DNA of 64,000 nucleotides from Fictibacillus phosphorivorans (GTDB lineage: Bacteria > Bacillota > Bacilli > Bacillales > Fictibacillaceae). A program made the position numbers and the translations under genes. The stretch spans positions 1,684,177-1,748,176 of the forward strand of contig NZ_VDZU01000001.1 in NCBI RefSeq assembly GCF_007673525.1. The letters run 5' to 3'. The notes under the pieces are model-generated. The model was given only the letters and a program-made list of their open reading frames with translations, made no database searches and had not been told where the DNA came from. Below, piece by piece: positions 19,268 through 27,996 of this stretch. The first letter of the stretch is position 1. Each line of letters begins with the position of its first letter.

Positions 19268-20445
19268 ACCAGATGTTCGAAAACGCATTGCCGGTATTAA
19301 AGAGGTTGGAAGAAGAAGGTTTCAGCGCTTATTTTGTTGGAGGTTGTGTACGAGACCTCTTACTTCAGCGTCACATCAAAGATATCGATATTGCGAGTTC
19401 TGCTAGACCAGAAGACGTTCAACGAATATTTCCTAAGACCATTCCGGTCGGTATCGAACACGGAACGGTTATCGTGAGACACGAATCTGTGTCTTATGAA
19501 GTTACAACGTTCAGAAAAGAAGATGAGTATAAGGATTATAGAAGACCGTCTAAAGTGTGGTTTGTCGATGACCTGAAAGAAGATCTCTCTAGAAGAGATT
19601 TCACCTTCAATGCAATGGCGATGGATACTTCTTTTCAGTTGATCGATCATTTTGGGGGGCGTGAAGATCTTAAGAGAGAGCAGATTCGGACTGTTGGAGA
19701 TCCGAATCTGCGCTTTTCAGAAGATCCTCTTCGTATTATGAGAGCTTGCCGGTTCATGAGTGTATTTAACATGGTAATCGAAAAAAAGACCATTGACGCG
19801 ATCAAAGAAAAAGCTCATTTGTTAAAGCGTATCTCGACAGAACGAATTGCCATCGAATTTATCAAACTGCTTCAAGGTGAACAAGCGGGTAATGTTCTCG
19901 AATTTATGAAGAAAACTTCTGTTTTAAATCACTTGCCTACTGAGCTGCAAGAAAAACAGAACGAACTTTATAAGGATTTCTTTTGGAACACGCTAGAATC
20001 CGATGAACAACGATGGACAGCGATCTTGTTATTATCTGATGTGAGCGATAGCAGAGCATTCTTAAAAAGTTGGAAACTTCCAAATCATATGATCAAAAAA
20101 GTTGGAGAGTTAATGGCCGCTTATCATATTGATGCTTGGAGCAAGTTGGATTTGTACCGCTATGGTTTAGAGACGGCTTTATCAAGCATCACGTTAAAAA
20201 GTGCGATGGAAAAGAAAGACTATGCTAACGTGAAAGAACAGCTTCATCAGCGATATAGTGAGATTCCGATCACATCTAGAAAAGATATTCCTCTAGATGG
20301 TCAGGATATTTTAGAGATCACCAATCGTGAACCGGGCATCTGGTTAGGAAAGCTTTTAGAAGAGATGGAGACAAAAATCGTTGACGGTGAACTAACACTC
20401 AACACATCCACACTAAAGGATTGGGTAAAAAGGTGGGAGCCATGA
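19264..20445 (+). CDS. cca: CCA tRNA nucleotidyltransferase
   Basis: Cca adds or repairs the 3' CCA of tRNAs using CTP and ATP. The 393-residue class II enzyme has the head motif [11 protein letters not shown], catalytic DIDIAS, the [12 protein letters not shown] element and [12 protein letters not shown]. It overlaps bshA upstream and birA downstream, matching the Bacillus order. Confidence 0.96.
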   Translation: MNQMFENALPVLKRLEEEGFSAYFVGGCVRDLLLQRHIKDIDIASSARPEDVQRIFPKTIPVGIEHGTVIVRHESVSYEVTTFRKEDEYKDYRRPSKVWFVDDLKEDLSRRDFTFNAMAMDTSFQLIDHFGGREDLKREQIRTVGDPNLRFSEDPLRIMRACRFMSVFNMVIEKKTIDAIKEKAHLLKRISTERIAIEFIKLLQGEQAGNVLEFMKKTSVLNHLPTELQEKQNELYKDFFWNTLESDEQRWTAILLLSDVSDSRAFLKSWKLPNHMIKKVGELMAAYHIDAWSKLDLYRYGLETALSSITLKSAMEKKDYANVKEQLHQRYSEIPITSRKDIPLDGQDILEITNREPGIWLGKLLEEMETKIVDGELTLNTSTLKDWVKRWEP

Positions 20446-21419
20446 TGAAAGAAGCATTGTTGCACATGCTTACAGAACAAGAAGGAAAGTTTGTTTCAGG
20501 TCAAGAGATCTCAAACAAACTGGATTGTTCGAGAACGGCGATCTGGAAACACATATCAGAACTACGTAAGAACGGTTATACGATCGAAGCTGTACAAAAA
20601 AGAGGATATCGATTGATCACATCTCCTGATGCAGTAACAGCAGAAGAAGTATCACTATACACAGGTGACGGAACATTCGGTAAGAAGATTACGTACAGAG
20701 AATCAGTAAAGAGTACACAAGAGATCGCACATACTCTTGCTAGAGATGGTGCGGTGGAAGGAAGCATTGTACTTGCTGACGAACAGACCGGTGGGAGAGG
20801 AAGGTTAGGAAGAGCGTGGCAATCTCCTAAAGGGACAGGAGTTTGGATGAGTTTAATCTTAAAGCCTAACATTCCTCTACAAAAAGCGCCTCAGCTAACA
20901 TTGTTAATAGCGGTAGCAGTTTCAAAAGCGATTGAAAAAGTATCAGGCATTGAAGCAGCGATCAAATGGCCGAACGACATTTTGATCAGCGGTAAAAAAT
21001 CGGCTGGTATCTTAACAGAACTTCAAGCTGAAGCTGATTCTATTCATTCGGTCATTGTCGGCATCGGGATTAACGTGAATCAAGAACGACAGCACTTTTC
21101 TGATGAAATCGCAGAGATTGCTACAAGTCTAGCTATTGAAGGCGGACAAACATTCAAGCGAGCTGAAGTGGTTGGTGTGCTTCTTCAAGAGATCGAAACC
21201 CTATACCATCAATATTTGGAGAATGGTTTTGGTGTGATCAAGCTGTTATGGGAATCTCGTGCGTTCAGTTTAGGCAAACGAATTACAGCAAGATCCATAA
21301 CAGGAGCGATCACGGGTTATGCAAAAGGAATCACTGAAGAAGGTGTTTTGCTTTTAGAAGACGATCATGGCGTCGTACACTCCATCTATTCAGCTGATAT
21401 CGAATTTCCTTCTACTTAA
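20442..21419 (+). CDS. birA: Biotin-protein ligase / biotin repressor BirA
   Basis: BirA makes biotinyl-5'-AMP, transfers biotin to carboxyl carrier proteins and represses biotin genes. The 325-residue protein has an N-terminal winged helix (SGQEISNKLDCSRTAIWKHISELR, residues 18-41), the catalytic GGRGRLGRAW loop, KWPNDILISGKKSAGIL and a C-terminal SH3-like domain. The start overlaps the cca stop; ATG 20442 or 20445 are both possible. No terminator with T-run follows directly. Confidence 0.95.
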   Translation: MMKEALLHMLTEQEGKFVSGQEISNKLDCSRTAIWKHISELRKNGYTIEAVQKRGYRLITSPDAVTAEEVSLYTGDGTFGKKITYRESVKSTQEIAHTLARDGAVEGSIVLADEQTGGRGRLGRAWQSPKGTGVWMSLILKPNIPLQKAPQLTLLIAVAVSKAIEKVSGIEAAIKWPNDILISGKKSAGILTELQAEADSIHSVIVGIGINVNQERQHFSDEIAEIATSLAIEGGQTFKRAEVVGVLLQEIETLYHQYLENGFGVIKLLWESRAFSLGKRITARSITGAITGYAKGITEEGVLLLEDDHGVVHSIYSADIEFPST

Positions 21420-21432
21420 GGAAAGTCCGTGA

Positions 21433-21606
21433 TAAAATAATGTTGTAGGCGGTATCCATGTGGAACTGCACTAATCTTGTCTAGTTTTAACCACAAACCT
21501 TATATCTGCCTAGATCCAAATTTAGGACCGGGACAGAGGGAGCAAACAATAAAAGTCTAGGATTTTTCCTATGCCTTCTTCCTCTATTTGGAAAGAAGGT
21601 TTTTTG
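21433..21606 (+). ncRNA. Candidate structured RNA with terminator upstream of panB
   Basis: Between birA and panB a -10-like TAAAAT (21433-21438) precedes a foldable stretch. TAGGC near 21446 pairs with GCCTA near 21508, and inside it GTGG pairs with CCAC. A competing pairing joins CCTAGA near 21509 with TCTAGG near 21556. TAGGA (21558-21562) can pair with TCCTA (21567-21571), and an intrinsic terminator follows (CCTTCTT 21574-21580 with AAGAAGG 21593-21599 and a T-run). No frame is open. It may be a small RNA or a leader that controls panBCD; I do not recognise the class. Confidence 0.45.
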
Positions 21607-21663
21607 CACTTCTGGCCCTGTTAGTTAAAGGCAATTCCGTATGCTTTGTTGCTTTTGAAGGAT

Positions 21664-21791
21664 GTTGATTTCCGTTCCAGGCGCTCGCTTTCCGGGGGGC
21701 GTGCGGTGAGCCTCTTAGCGCTTTGCGCTGTTAAGAGTCTCACCTGTCCCGCTGATCCCCCAGGAGTCTCGCGACTTGCACTCCAATCAAC
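21664..21791 (-). repeat. Hairpin-rich 128-bp intergenic repeat, copy A
   Basis: The copy is bounded by the inverted ends GTTGATT (21664-21670) and AATCAAC (21785-21791). Inside are the family words GCTCGCTTTCCG, GCGGTGAGCCTC, GAGTCTCACCTG and AGGAGTCTCGC. It is the reverse complement of copy C at 44.7 kb, same 128-bp length, and related to copy B at 27 kb. No coding capacity. It fills much of the birA-panB gap. Confidence 0.85.
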
Positions 21792-21902
21792 TTGCCAAGA
21801 TGAATCAGGTTCATAGAGGAATAACTCTCTATAAAGAACCCAATAAAAAAATTCAAAAACAACTGCTTATGGAAAAAGCCCAATTAAAAACAGGGAGGCT
21901 TT

Positions 21903-22745
21903 ATGATGAAAACGACGAAAAGTTTTCTTAAGATGAAGAGAGATGGCGAAAAGATCACGATGGTAACGGCTTATGATTATCCGACTGCCGTTATCTGTGA
22001 AAAAACGGAGATGGATCTTTTATTAGTCGGAGATTCTCTTGGCATGGTCGTGCTTGGGTATGATTCAACGATTCCCGTGACGATGGATGATATGATCCAT
22101 CATACGAAAGCGGTAAAGCGCGGCGCGCCGAACACGTTTATCGTAACAGATATGCCGTTTATGACGTATCACGGTTCGATCGATGAAACGCTGAACAACG
22201 CACGAAGAATTCTTCAAGAAAGCGGTGCATCAGCAGTCAAAGTAGAAGGCGGAAAACAGATCGTTCAAACTGTTGAACGGTTGACTGACGCTGGAGTTCC
22301 TGTCATGGGACACCTTGGTCTTACACCTCAGATGGTAGGTGTGATGGGTGGTTATGGTGTTCAAGGAAAAGAAGAAAGAGATGCAGAACGACTGATCGAA
22401 GAGAGTCTGTTGCTTGAAAAAGCTGGGGCGTTCGCTATCGTTTTAGAATGCGTTCCGCAACAGCTGGCTGAGATCGTAACAAAAAAATTAAGAATTCCTG
22501 TTATCGGAATCGGTGCAGGTAAACATACAGATGGGCAGGTCCTCGTCTACCATGATATGATCGGCTACGGTTTTCACCATGTACCAAAGTTTGTGAAAAC
22601 GTATGGAAACGTGAAGGATGTCATGGTAGAAGGGCTTTTGAAATATAAAGAAGACGTAAGAACACAGCAGTTTCCTGAAGAAAGTCACAGCTTTAACATG
22701 AAGGCTGAAACGCTTCATTCTCTGTACGGAGGAGTTCAATCGTGA
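21903..22745 (+). CDS. panB: 3-Methyl-2-oxobutanoate hydroxymethyltransferase
   Basis: PanB adds a hydroxymethyl group from methylene-tetrahydrofolate to ketoisovalerate, the first step of pantothenate synthesis. The 280-residue TIM-barrel protein shows [24 protein letters not shown] and HLGLTPQ, with the metal- and substrate-binding residues of the family. An AGGGAGG ribosome site precedes the ATG pair. Its stop overlaps panC by 4 bases. Confidence 0.97.
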   Translation: MMKTTKSFLKMKRDGEKITMVTAYDYPTAVICEKTEMDLLLVGDSLGMVVLGYDSTIPVTMDDMIHHTKAVKRGAPNTFIVTDMPFMTYHGSIDETLNNARRILQESGASAVKVEGGKQIVQTVERLTDAGVPVMGHLGLTPQMVGVMGGYGVQGKEERDAERLIEESLLLEKAGAFAIVLECVPQQLAEIVTKKLRIPVIGIGAGKHTDGQVLVYHDMIGYGFHHVPKFVKTYGNVKDVMVEGLLKYKEDVRTQQFPEESHSFNMKAETLHSLYGGVQS

Positions 22746-23626
22746 AACAGATCAATTCAATAAAAGACATGCAAAAACTGATCGCTGAAGAAAGAAGAGC
22801 TGGAAAAGTAATAGGATTCGTACCTACGATGGGGTATCTGCATGACGGCCACTTATCCTTGATCGAACGTGCGAAGAAAGAATCTGATGTGATCGTTGTC
22901 AGCATCTTTGTTAATCCGCTGCAATTCGGGCCAAATGAAGATTTTGACAGATATCCCCGTGATCTTGATCGTGATCAGAAATTGGCGTTGAAAGCGGGAG
23001 CGGATGTGCTATTTTTCCCTGATACGAAAGAGATGTACCCCCAAGAATCAGTCGTTACGGTTTCTGTAAACAAACGAGTGGATGCGCTATGTGGGGAAAG
23101 TCGAGTAGGGCACTTCGACGGTGTGGCGACAGTATTAACGAAGCTTTTTCATATCGTTTCGCCCGATTACGCTTATTTTGGATTGAAAGACGCGCAGCAA
23201 GTAGCGGTTATTGAAGGTCTTGTTGAAGACTTTAACTTCCCAATAAAAGTGATCGGCTGTGAGACGAAGCGTGAGACTGATGGTCTTGCGATGAGTTCTA
23301 GGAACGTGTATCTGGATGACACGGAAAGGGAAGAAGCGGTACATCTTAGTCAATCTCTTATAAAAGCGAAAAAATGGCTTTTAGAGGGTGATAGTGGTGA
23401 GACCGAACAAAAGATGATAAAATACTTGGAGGAACATACGAGCGGTATTGTAGATTATTGCAAGATTCTTTCGTATCCTGAACTTCTTCCTCCTACACCC
23501 CAATCGAAAAAGTTGATCGTTGCCGTAGCTGTAAAATTCAGCAGAGCACGTTTGATTGATAATGTCATCATAGACAACATTTTAAGTAGACTAGAAAGCG
23601 AGGAAGAAACATGTTCCGTACGTTAA
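22742..23626 (+). CDS. panC: Pantothenate synthetase
   Basis: PanC joins pantoate and beta-alanine using ATP. The 294-residue protein has the nucleotidyltransferase motif HDGHLSLI within [14 protein letters not shown], and [11 protein letters not shown] and MSSRNVYL with the KMSKS-like region. It overlaps both panB (GTG start) and panD, so the three-step block is translationally coupled. Confidence 0.97.
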   Translation: MKQINSIKDMQKLIAEERRAGKVIGFVPTMGYLHDGHLSLIERAKKESDVIVVSIFVNPLQFGPNEDFDRYPRDLDRDQKLALKAGADVLFFPDTKEMYPQESVVTVSVNKRVDALCGESRVGHFDGVATVLTKLFHIVSPDYAYFGLKDAQQVAVIEGLVEDFNFPIKVIGCETKRETDGLAMSSRNVYLDDTEREEAVHLSQSLIKAKKWLLEGDSGETEQKMIKYLEEHTSGIVDYCKILSYPELLPPTPQSKKLIVAVAVKFSRARLIDNVIIDNILSRLESEEETCSVR

Positions 23627-23994
23627 TGAAAGGCAAGATCCACCGTGCCACGGTGACTGAATCAAATTTAAACTATGTTGGCAGCATCACGATCGATGAA
23701 GATATTTTGGATGCTGTTGATATGATTCCGAACGAAAAAGTTCAGATTGTAAATAATAATAATGGTGCACGTTTTGAAACGTATATTATCCCTGGTAAAC
23801 GAGGGTCTGGTGTGATGTGCTTAAATGGCGCTGCAGCACGTCTCGTGCAAGAAGGGGATGTTGTTATTGTTATTTCCTATGGAATGTATGATGAGACCGA
23901 AGCAAGACATCATGTACCGAAAGTTGCGATTATGGATAAGAACAATCGTGTACAAGAGATGCTCGGAGTTGAACCTGAGGCTACTATTTATTAA
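23611..23994 (+). CDS. panD: Aspartate 1-decarboxylase proenzyme
   Basis: PanD makes beta-alanine from aspartate and supplies PanC. The 127-residue proenzyme contains the self-cleavage site in NYVGSITID, where the Gly-Ser bond breaks to leave a pyruvoyl serine. The GAAARL and KVAIMDKNN segments are typical. The start overlaps panC by 16 bases. Confidence 0.97.
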   Translation: MFRTLMKGKIHRATVTESNLNYVGSITIDEDILDAVDMIPNEKVQIVNNNNGARFETYIIPGKRGSGVMCLNGAAARLVQEGDVVIVISYGMYDETEARHHVPKVAIMDKNNRVQEMLGVEPEATIY

Positions 23995-24033
23995 TTTGAT
24001 ATAAACCAGCCACAGGGGAATGAGGTGAAGGCT

Positions 24034-26841
24034 ATGACACGGCGATTTGTCGTTATCGATTTTGAAACAACAGGAAATTCAGCAGCAAAAGGAGACCGAA
24101 TTATCCAGATCGGTGCGGTCGCCGTTGAGGCAGGACAGATAACGGACAGATTCTCAACGTTCATCCAGCCAGGCGTTCCCATCCCCCCATTTATTGAGCA
24201 ATTGACGGGCATCAACGATGAAATGGTGAAAGATGCCCCGTTGTTTGAAGAAGTGGCACCAAAGCTCCTTCAGATGTTAGAAGGAGCTTATTTTGTTGCC
24301 CATAATGTTATGTTTGATTATTCGTTTCTGCAAGGTGAACTCGACCATGCTGGCTATTCCAGACTATCCATGCCGCTGATTGATACGGTTGAGATGTCAA
24401 GACTGCTTCTTTTAGGAGCAGACGGCTACCAGCTAGGGATGCTTGCCGATTATTTAGGGTTAGAACACCTTAACCCCCATCAAGCTGATAGTGATGCAGA
24501 AGTAACGGCGAGACTTTTAATTCATCTACTAGATAAGCTAGAAAATCTTCCGCTCGCAACACTTGAGAGGCTCACACCTTTTCTAAAGAAACTTCAAAGT
24601 TCATTAGAAAGCATCGTAGGGGATATGATCGCGGAGAAGTCAGCTTTTTTAGCAGATGAAGACACATATGATTTTTATCGTAAACTCGCTCTTAAAAAGA
24701 GACCGGATTTTGTACAATCTTCAGATGATGATTTTACGGAGTTTAAAGACGAAGAAGTTCATGATCAGCTTCAGCAGCATATGCAGCATTATGAAGTGCG
24801 AAAAAGTCAGCAGAGAATGGTCGAACTCGTGGACGAGGCGCTTCATACGAATCAGCACCTTGTGATTGAGGCGGGAACCGGTGTAGGAAAATCACTCGGT
24901 TATCTCATACCGGGTATACGACATGCGAAGGAAAAAGACCGTCCACTTGTCGTTTCAACACACACAGTCCAGCTGCAGCAACAGCTGTTAGAACGCGATG
25001 TTCCTCTCTTAAAGAGGATCATGCCGTTTGATTTTACAGCGACTCTTCTTAAAGGAAGAAATCATTATCTATGTTTGAGAAAATTTGAACATACGCTGAT
25101 GGATCATCACGATGACAACTACGATATGAACTTCACAAAAGCGCAACTCATCGTATGGCTCACAGAAACGGAGACAGGCGACGTAGAAGAACTGTCGATG
25201 GCATCAGGCGGAAAGCTGTTTTGGAACACGGTCAAAAGTGATGCCAACTCTTGCTTGAACCATAGATGTCCTTGGTTCTCCAGATGTTATTATCACAAGC
25301 AGCGAAGAGCAGCACATGAATCAGATCTTGTGATCACGAACCATGCGTTGTTGTTTACCGACTTAAAGTCTGATAATCAACTGTTGCCCGCTTATAAAGA
25401 AGTCGTCTTAGATGAGGCGCATCATGTAGAAGAAGTTGTGAGCGATCATTTTGGAAAAGAAACCGATTATTTTTCATTCGTTAAGCTCTTAGATCGTCTA
25501 TCGCAGACGGATGGAGACGGAATGATGAATACGTTTAGGGAGATCTGTGATCTTCTTGAGGTTCCAAAATACGAACATCATCTTGCTAATTGGGATACAT
25601 TATTTTCTGATGTAAAGAATGAACTTGATGAGATCTTCAAGCAAATCAAGACAATCTGTCTAAAAAAAGCCAGATCATCTCGATCTACAGAGTTAACGAA
25701 ATTAACGCTTCGTTATACAAAACAGGATATCGAAGCTGCCGCTTGGGAACCAGTTTTAGAGATGGAGGCACGCGCACGTCAGTTTATGGGTGATCTTGTG
25801 AAACCTGTAAAACGTGTATTGAAGAGCTTTGATCAGTACGAAGAACATCTAACGGTCCAGCAAAAAGGTTTCTTAGTCGATCTAGAAGGCATCTTAAACG
25901 ATCTGCAAGATGAGATGGCAGATCTGAATCATTTATTGTCTTGCCCGTTATCTGAAGAAGTGTACTGGATGGAAGCAGAGTCAAAAGGGCCGAGACACGC
26001 GGTTACACTCTTTGCGAAGCCGGTTGAGATCGATCAGATTCTAGCTGATAAGTTCTTTGGTAAGAAGAGCTCGGTCGTGCTCACTTCTGCGACGATGAGT
26101 GTAAAGAACAGTTTCCGTTATCTGAGTGAGAGACTTGGACTTTTAGACTTTGGTCCGATCAGCGCACAGCTGCCTTCACCATTTCAATATGAACAACAAG
26201 CGAAGCTGATGGTTCCAACTGACATTCCGCTCATTAATGAAGTGGATCAAAAAACGTTCGTTAAAAAAATCTCGTCTTCTCTGTACGAGATCGCAAAAGT
26301 AACGAAAGGACGCATGCTCGTCCTGTTCACTTCATACGAGATGTTGAGAGAGACTCACGGAGCGTTCAAAAGTTTGATGGATGCCGAAGAGTTCGTATTG
26401 ATCGCACAAGGCGTTGACTCTGGAAGCCGTGCGCGTCTTACAAAGAACTTCCAGCGATTTGATAACAGCATCCTGTTTGGGACGAACAGTTTTTGGGAGG
26501 GAATCGATATCCCGGGTGACGATCTTTCCTGTCTCGTGATCATCCGATTGCCGTTCACACCGCCTGATCAGCCTGTGATGGCCGCGAAAAGCGAGAAGTT
26601 GAAAGCAGAAGGCGGGAATCCGTTCTATGATCTTTCCCTTCCGCAAGCGATCATACGCTTTAAGCAAGGGTTCGGACGATTAGTGAGAAGCAGCCGAGAT
26701 AAAGGAGCCGTGTTCGTGTTCGACCGAAGAATGATCGAGACGAGATACGGAAAATCCTTCATTCAATCACTGCCAAAGCTTCCTGTATCGATCAAACCGA
26801 TCGATGAACTCGTGTCAGAACTGGATGATTGGATGGAATAA
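24034..26841 (+). CDS. dinG: DinG-type helicase with N-terminal 3'-5' exonuclease
   Basis: A 935-residue two-part protein as in B. subtilis DinG. Residues 1-160 form a DnaQ-like exonuclease (VIDFETTG, AHNVMFDYSFL, HQADSDAEVTARL). Residues 250-935 form an XPD/DinG-like region with Walker A GTGVGKS, DEAH in VLDEAHHVEE and motif VI QGFGRLVRS. The four-cysteine Fe-S insert looks incomplete: CLNHRCPWFSRC supplies three close cysteines. ATG 24034 follows GAGGTG. Role in DNA processing is likely; helicase activity of the Bacillus protein is uncertain. Confidence 0.93.
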   Translation: MTRRFVVIDFETTGNSAAKGDRIIQIGAVAVEAGQITDRFSTFIQPGVPIPPFIEQLTGINDEMVKDAPLFEEVAPKLLQMLEGAYFVAHNVMFDYSFLQGELDHAGYSRLSMPLIDTVEMSRLLLLGADGYQLGMLADYLGLEHLNPHQADSDAEVTARLLIHLLDKLENLPLATLERLTPFLKKLQSSLESIVGDMIAEKSAFLADEDTYDFYRKLALKKRPDFVQSSDDDFTEFKDEEVHDQLQQHMQHYEVRKSQQRMVELVDEALHTNQHLVIEAGTGVGKSLGYLIPGIRHAKEKDRPLVVSTHTVQLQQQLLERDVPLLKRIMPFDFTATLLKGRNHYLCLRKFEHTLMDHHDDNYDMNFTKAQLIVWLTETETGDVEELSMASGGKLFWNTVKSDANSCLNHRCPWFSRCYYHKQRRAAHESDLVITNHALLFTDLKSDNQLLPAYKEVVLDEAHHVEEVVSDHFGKETDYFSFVKLLDRLSQTDGDGMMNTFREICDLLEVPKYEHHLANWDTLFSDVKNELDEIFKQIKTICLKKARSSRSTELTKLTLRYTKQDIEAAAWEPVLEMEARARQFMGDLVKPVKRVLKSFDQYEEHLTVQQKGFLVDLEGILNDLQDEMADLNHLLSCPLSEEVYWMEAESKGPRHAVTLFAKPVEIDQILADKFFGKKSSVVLTSATMSVKNSFRYLSERLGLLDFGPISAQLPSPFQYEQQAKLMVPTDIPLINEVDQKTFVKKISSSLYEIAKVTKGRMLVLFTSYEMLRETHGAFKSLMDAEEFVLIAQGVDSGSRARLTKNFQRFDNSILFGTNSFWEGIDIPGDDLSCLVIIRLPFTPPDQPVMAAKSEKLKAEGGNPFYDLSLPQAIIRFKQGFGRLVRSSRDKGAVFVFDRRMIETRYGKSFIQSLPKLPVSIKPIDELVSELDDWME

Positions 26842-26845
26842 GATG

Positions 26846-26881
26846 AAAGAAGAAGCAGATTTTTTTGCTTCTTCTTTTTTT
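26846..26881 (+). terminator. Intrinsic terminator after dinG
   Basis: AAAGAAGAAGCA (26846-26857) pairs with TGCTTCTTCTTT (26866-26877), followed by T. Confidence 0.9.
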
Positions 26882-26917
26882 TGGCTGATTTCTTATTCAT
26901 TGTTGTTTTCGACAGTA

Positions 26918-27121
26918 GCTGATTTCCTTTGCAGATGCTCGCTTTCCGAGGGGCAGGCGGTGAGCCACATTCGTACGTTTCCGAATAAGTGTCTCACCTG
27001 CGCACCTTTAGAGGTTTCTTGCTCCTGCGTCTACAAGTTAATACTACGTAGTAAGATTCCTCGTCGCATGCCTTGCAAGAAGTATCTCATGTGGTAGACA
27101 CGCACCTTCCACTACAATCAA
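26918..27121 (-). repeat. Hairpin-rich intergenic repeat, copy B (longer variant)
   Basis: This copy shares with copies A and C the words GATTTCC, GCTCGCTTTCCGA, GGCGGTGAGCC and GTGTCTCACCTG, and the end ACAATCAA. It is about 200 bp because of extra sequence near 27030-27100, including ACTACGTAGT. It lies between dinG and the GNAT gene. The remaining bases of this 444-bp gap show only the dinG terminator and no gene. Confidence 0.75.
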
Positions 27122-27285
27122 AAAGTCAAAGAAGGAAGAATAATAACTCTAAAGCAACAATCTTTTAGAAAACAGCCTTTTTTGCCCTCAACTCATGTTT
27201 CATGCAGAAAAGTGGGAATAGGAGGACATCTTTCTCCCTTTAACGAATCAAATACAACATAAAATATATAGAAGGAGTATCCAGT

Positions 27286-27714
27286 ATGATTCGTGAAGCA
27301 GAAAAAAGGGATAAAGATAAATTGGTTGAACTTTACCGGATGTTAGTGCCGAATAGTAAGAAGATGAAAGTTAGAGAAGAACAGATCGAGACAATCAGGC
27401 GTGATCGTAACAATTTTCTATTTGTTTATGAGGAAGATGGAGAACTGATAGGAACACTGACATTAAACATATGCCTGCAAGCATTGCATGGTTATCGACC
27501 CTACGGAGTCGTTGAAAATATTATCGTACATGAGGATTTTCGTGGTCGAAATATAGGCAGAAAACTTTTACAACATGTTGAAGATTATTGCCGTTCGATC
27601 GACTGTCACAGAATCATGCTTTTGAGTAGTTCAAAGCGAGACAGAGCTCATCAGTTCTTTGAACGAGAAGGCTTTGATGGTTCTGTTAGTAGAGGCTTTA
27701 AAAAATATTTGTAG
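27286..27714 (+). CDS. GNAT family N-acetyltransferase
   Basis: A 142-residue cytoplasmic acetyltransferase. The acetyl-CoA site is visible as VHEDFRGRNIGRKLLQHVE (R/Q-x-x-G-x-G/A type) near residues 85-103, after a VENIIV strand; the C-terminal HQFFEREGF segment is typical. AGAAGGAG precedes the ATG. The substrate is unknown. It is a single gene bounded by repeat copy B and a terminator. Confidence 0.9.
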   Translation: MIREAEKRDKDKLVELYRMLVPNSKKMKVREEQIETIRRDRNNFLFVYEEDGELIGTLTLNICLQALHGYRPYGVVENIIVHEDFRGRNIGRKLLQHVEDYCRSIDCHRIMLLSSSKRDRAHQFFEREGFDGSVSRGFKKYL

Positions 27715-27731
27715 GCATTAACTTTAAAAGC

Positions 27732-27766
27732 AATCATCTCTTTCTACTAGAGATGATTTTCTTTTT
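27732..27766 (+). terminator. Intrinsic terminator after the GNAT gene
   Basis: AATCATCTCT (27732-27741) pairs with AGAGATGATT (27749-27758), then TTCTTTTT. Confidence 0.88.
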
Positions 27767-27885
27767 GAAACCAAATAGTTACGTTTCTGATTTTTTTAGG
27801 GCGTTTTTTGGTTCTTTATATGTTCCTAATAATAATCAAACAAACTTGGCTTATTGCTTTTTGTTGATAGACAAGCTTTCCCTCT

Positions 27886-27913
27886 TTGGCATGTAACTTG
27901 CAATAAATAAAAT
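27886..27913 (+). promoter_or_regulatory. Possible promoter of the cyanophycinase-like gene
   Basis: TTGGCA (27886-27891), 16 bases and TAAAAT (27908-27913) precede the gene start by about 85 bases. Confidence 0.4.
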
Positions 27914-27996
27914 GAATTTTCAAAAATTATTATAGATTCTCTTGTAGAAGCAGCTTTTTTGAAGAGAGATCTTTATGAATGGAGGAGAAGAAATCC

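Noticed and set aside
21433..21606. 6S RNA, T-box or a known riboswitch upstream of panB
   Set aside because: Length would suit 6S RNA, but I could not match its conserved bulge, nor T-box or any known aptamer words; left as unknown.
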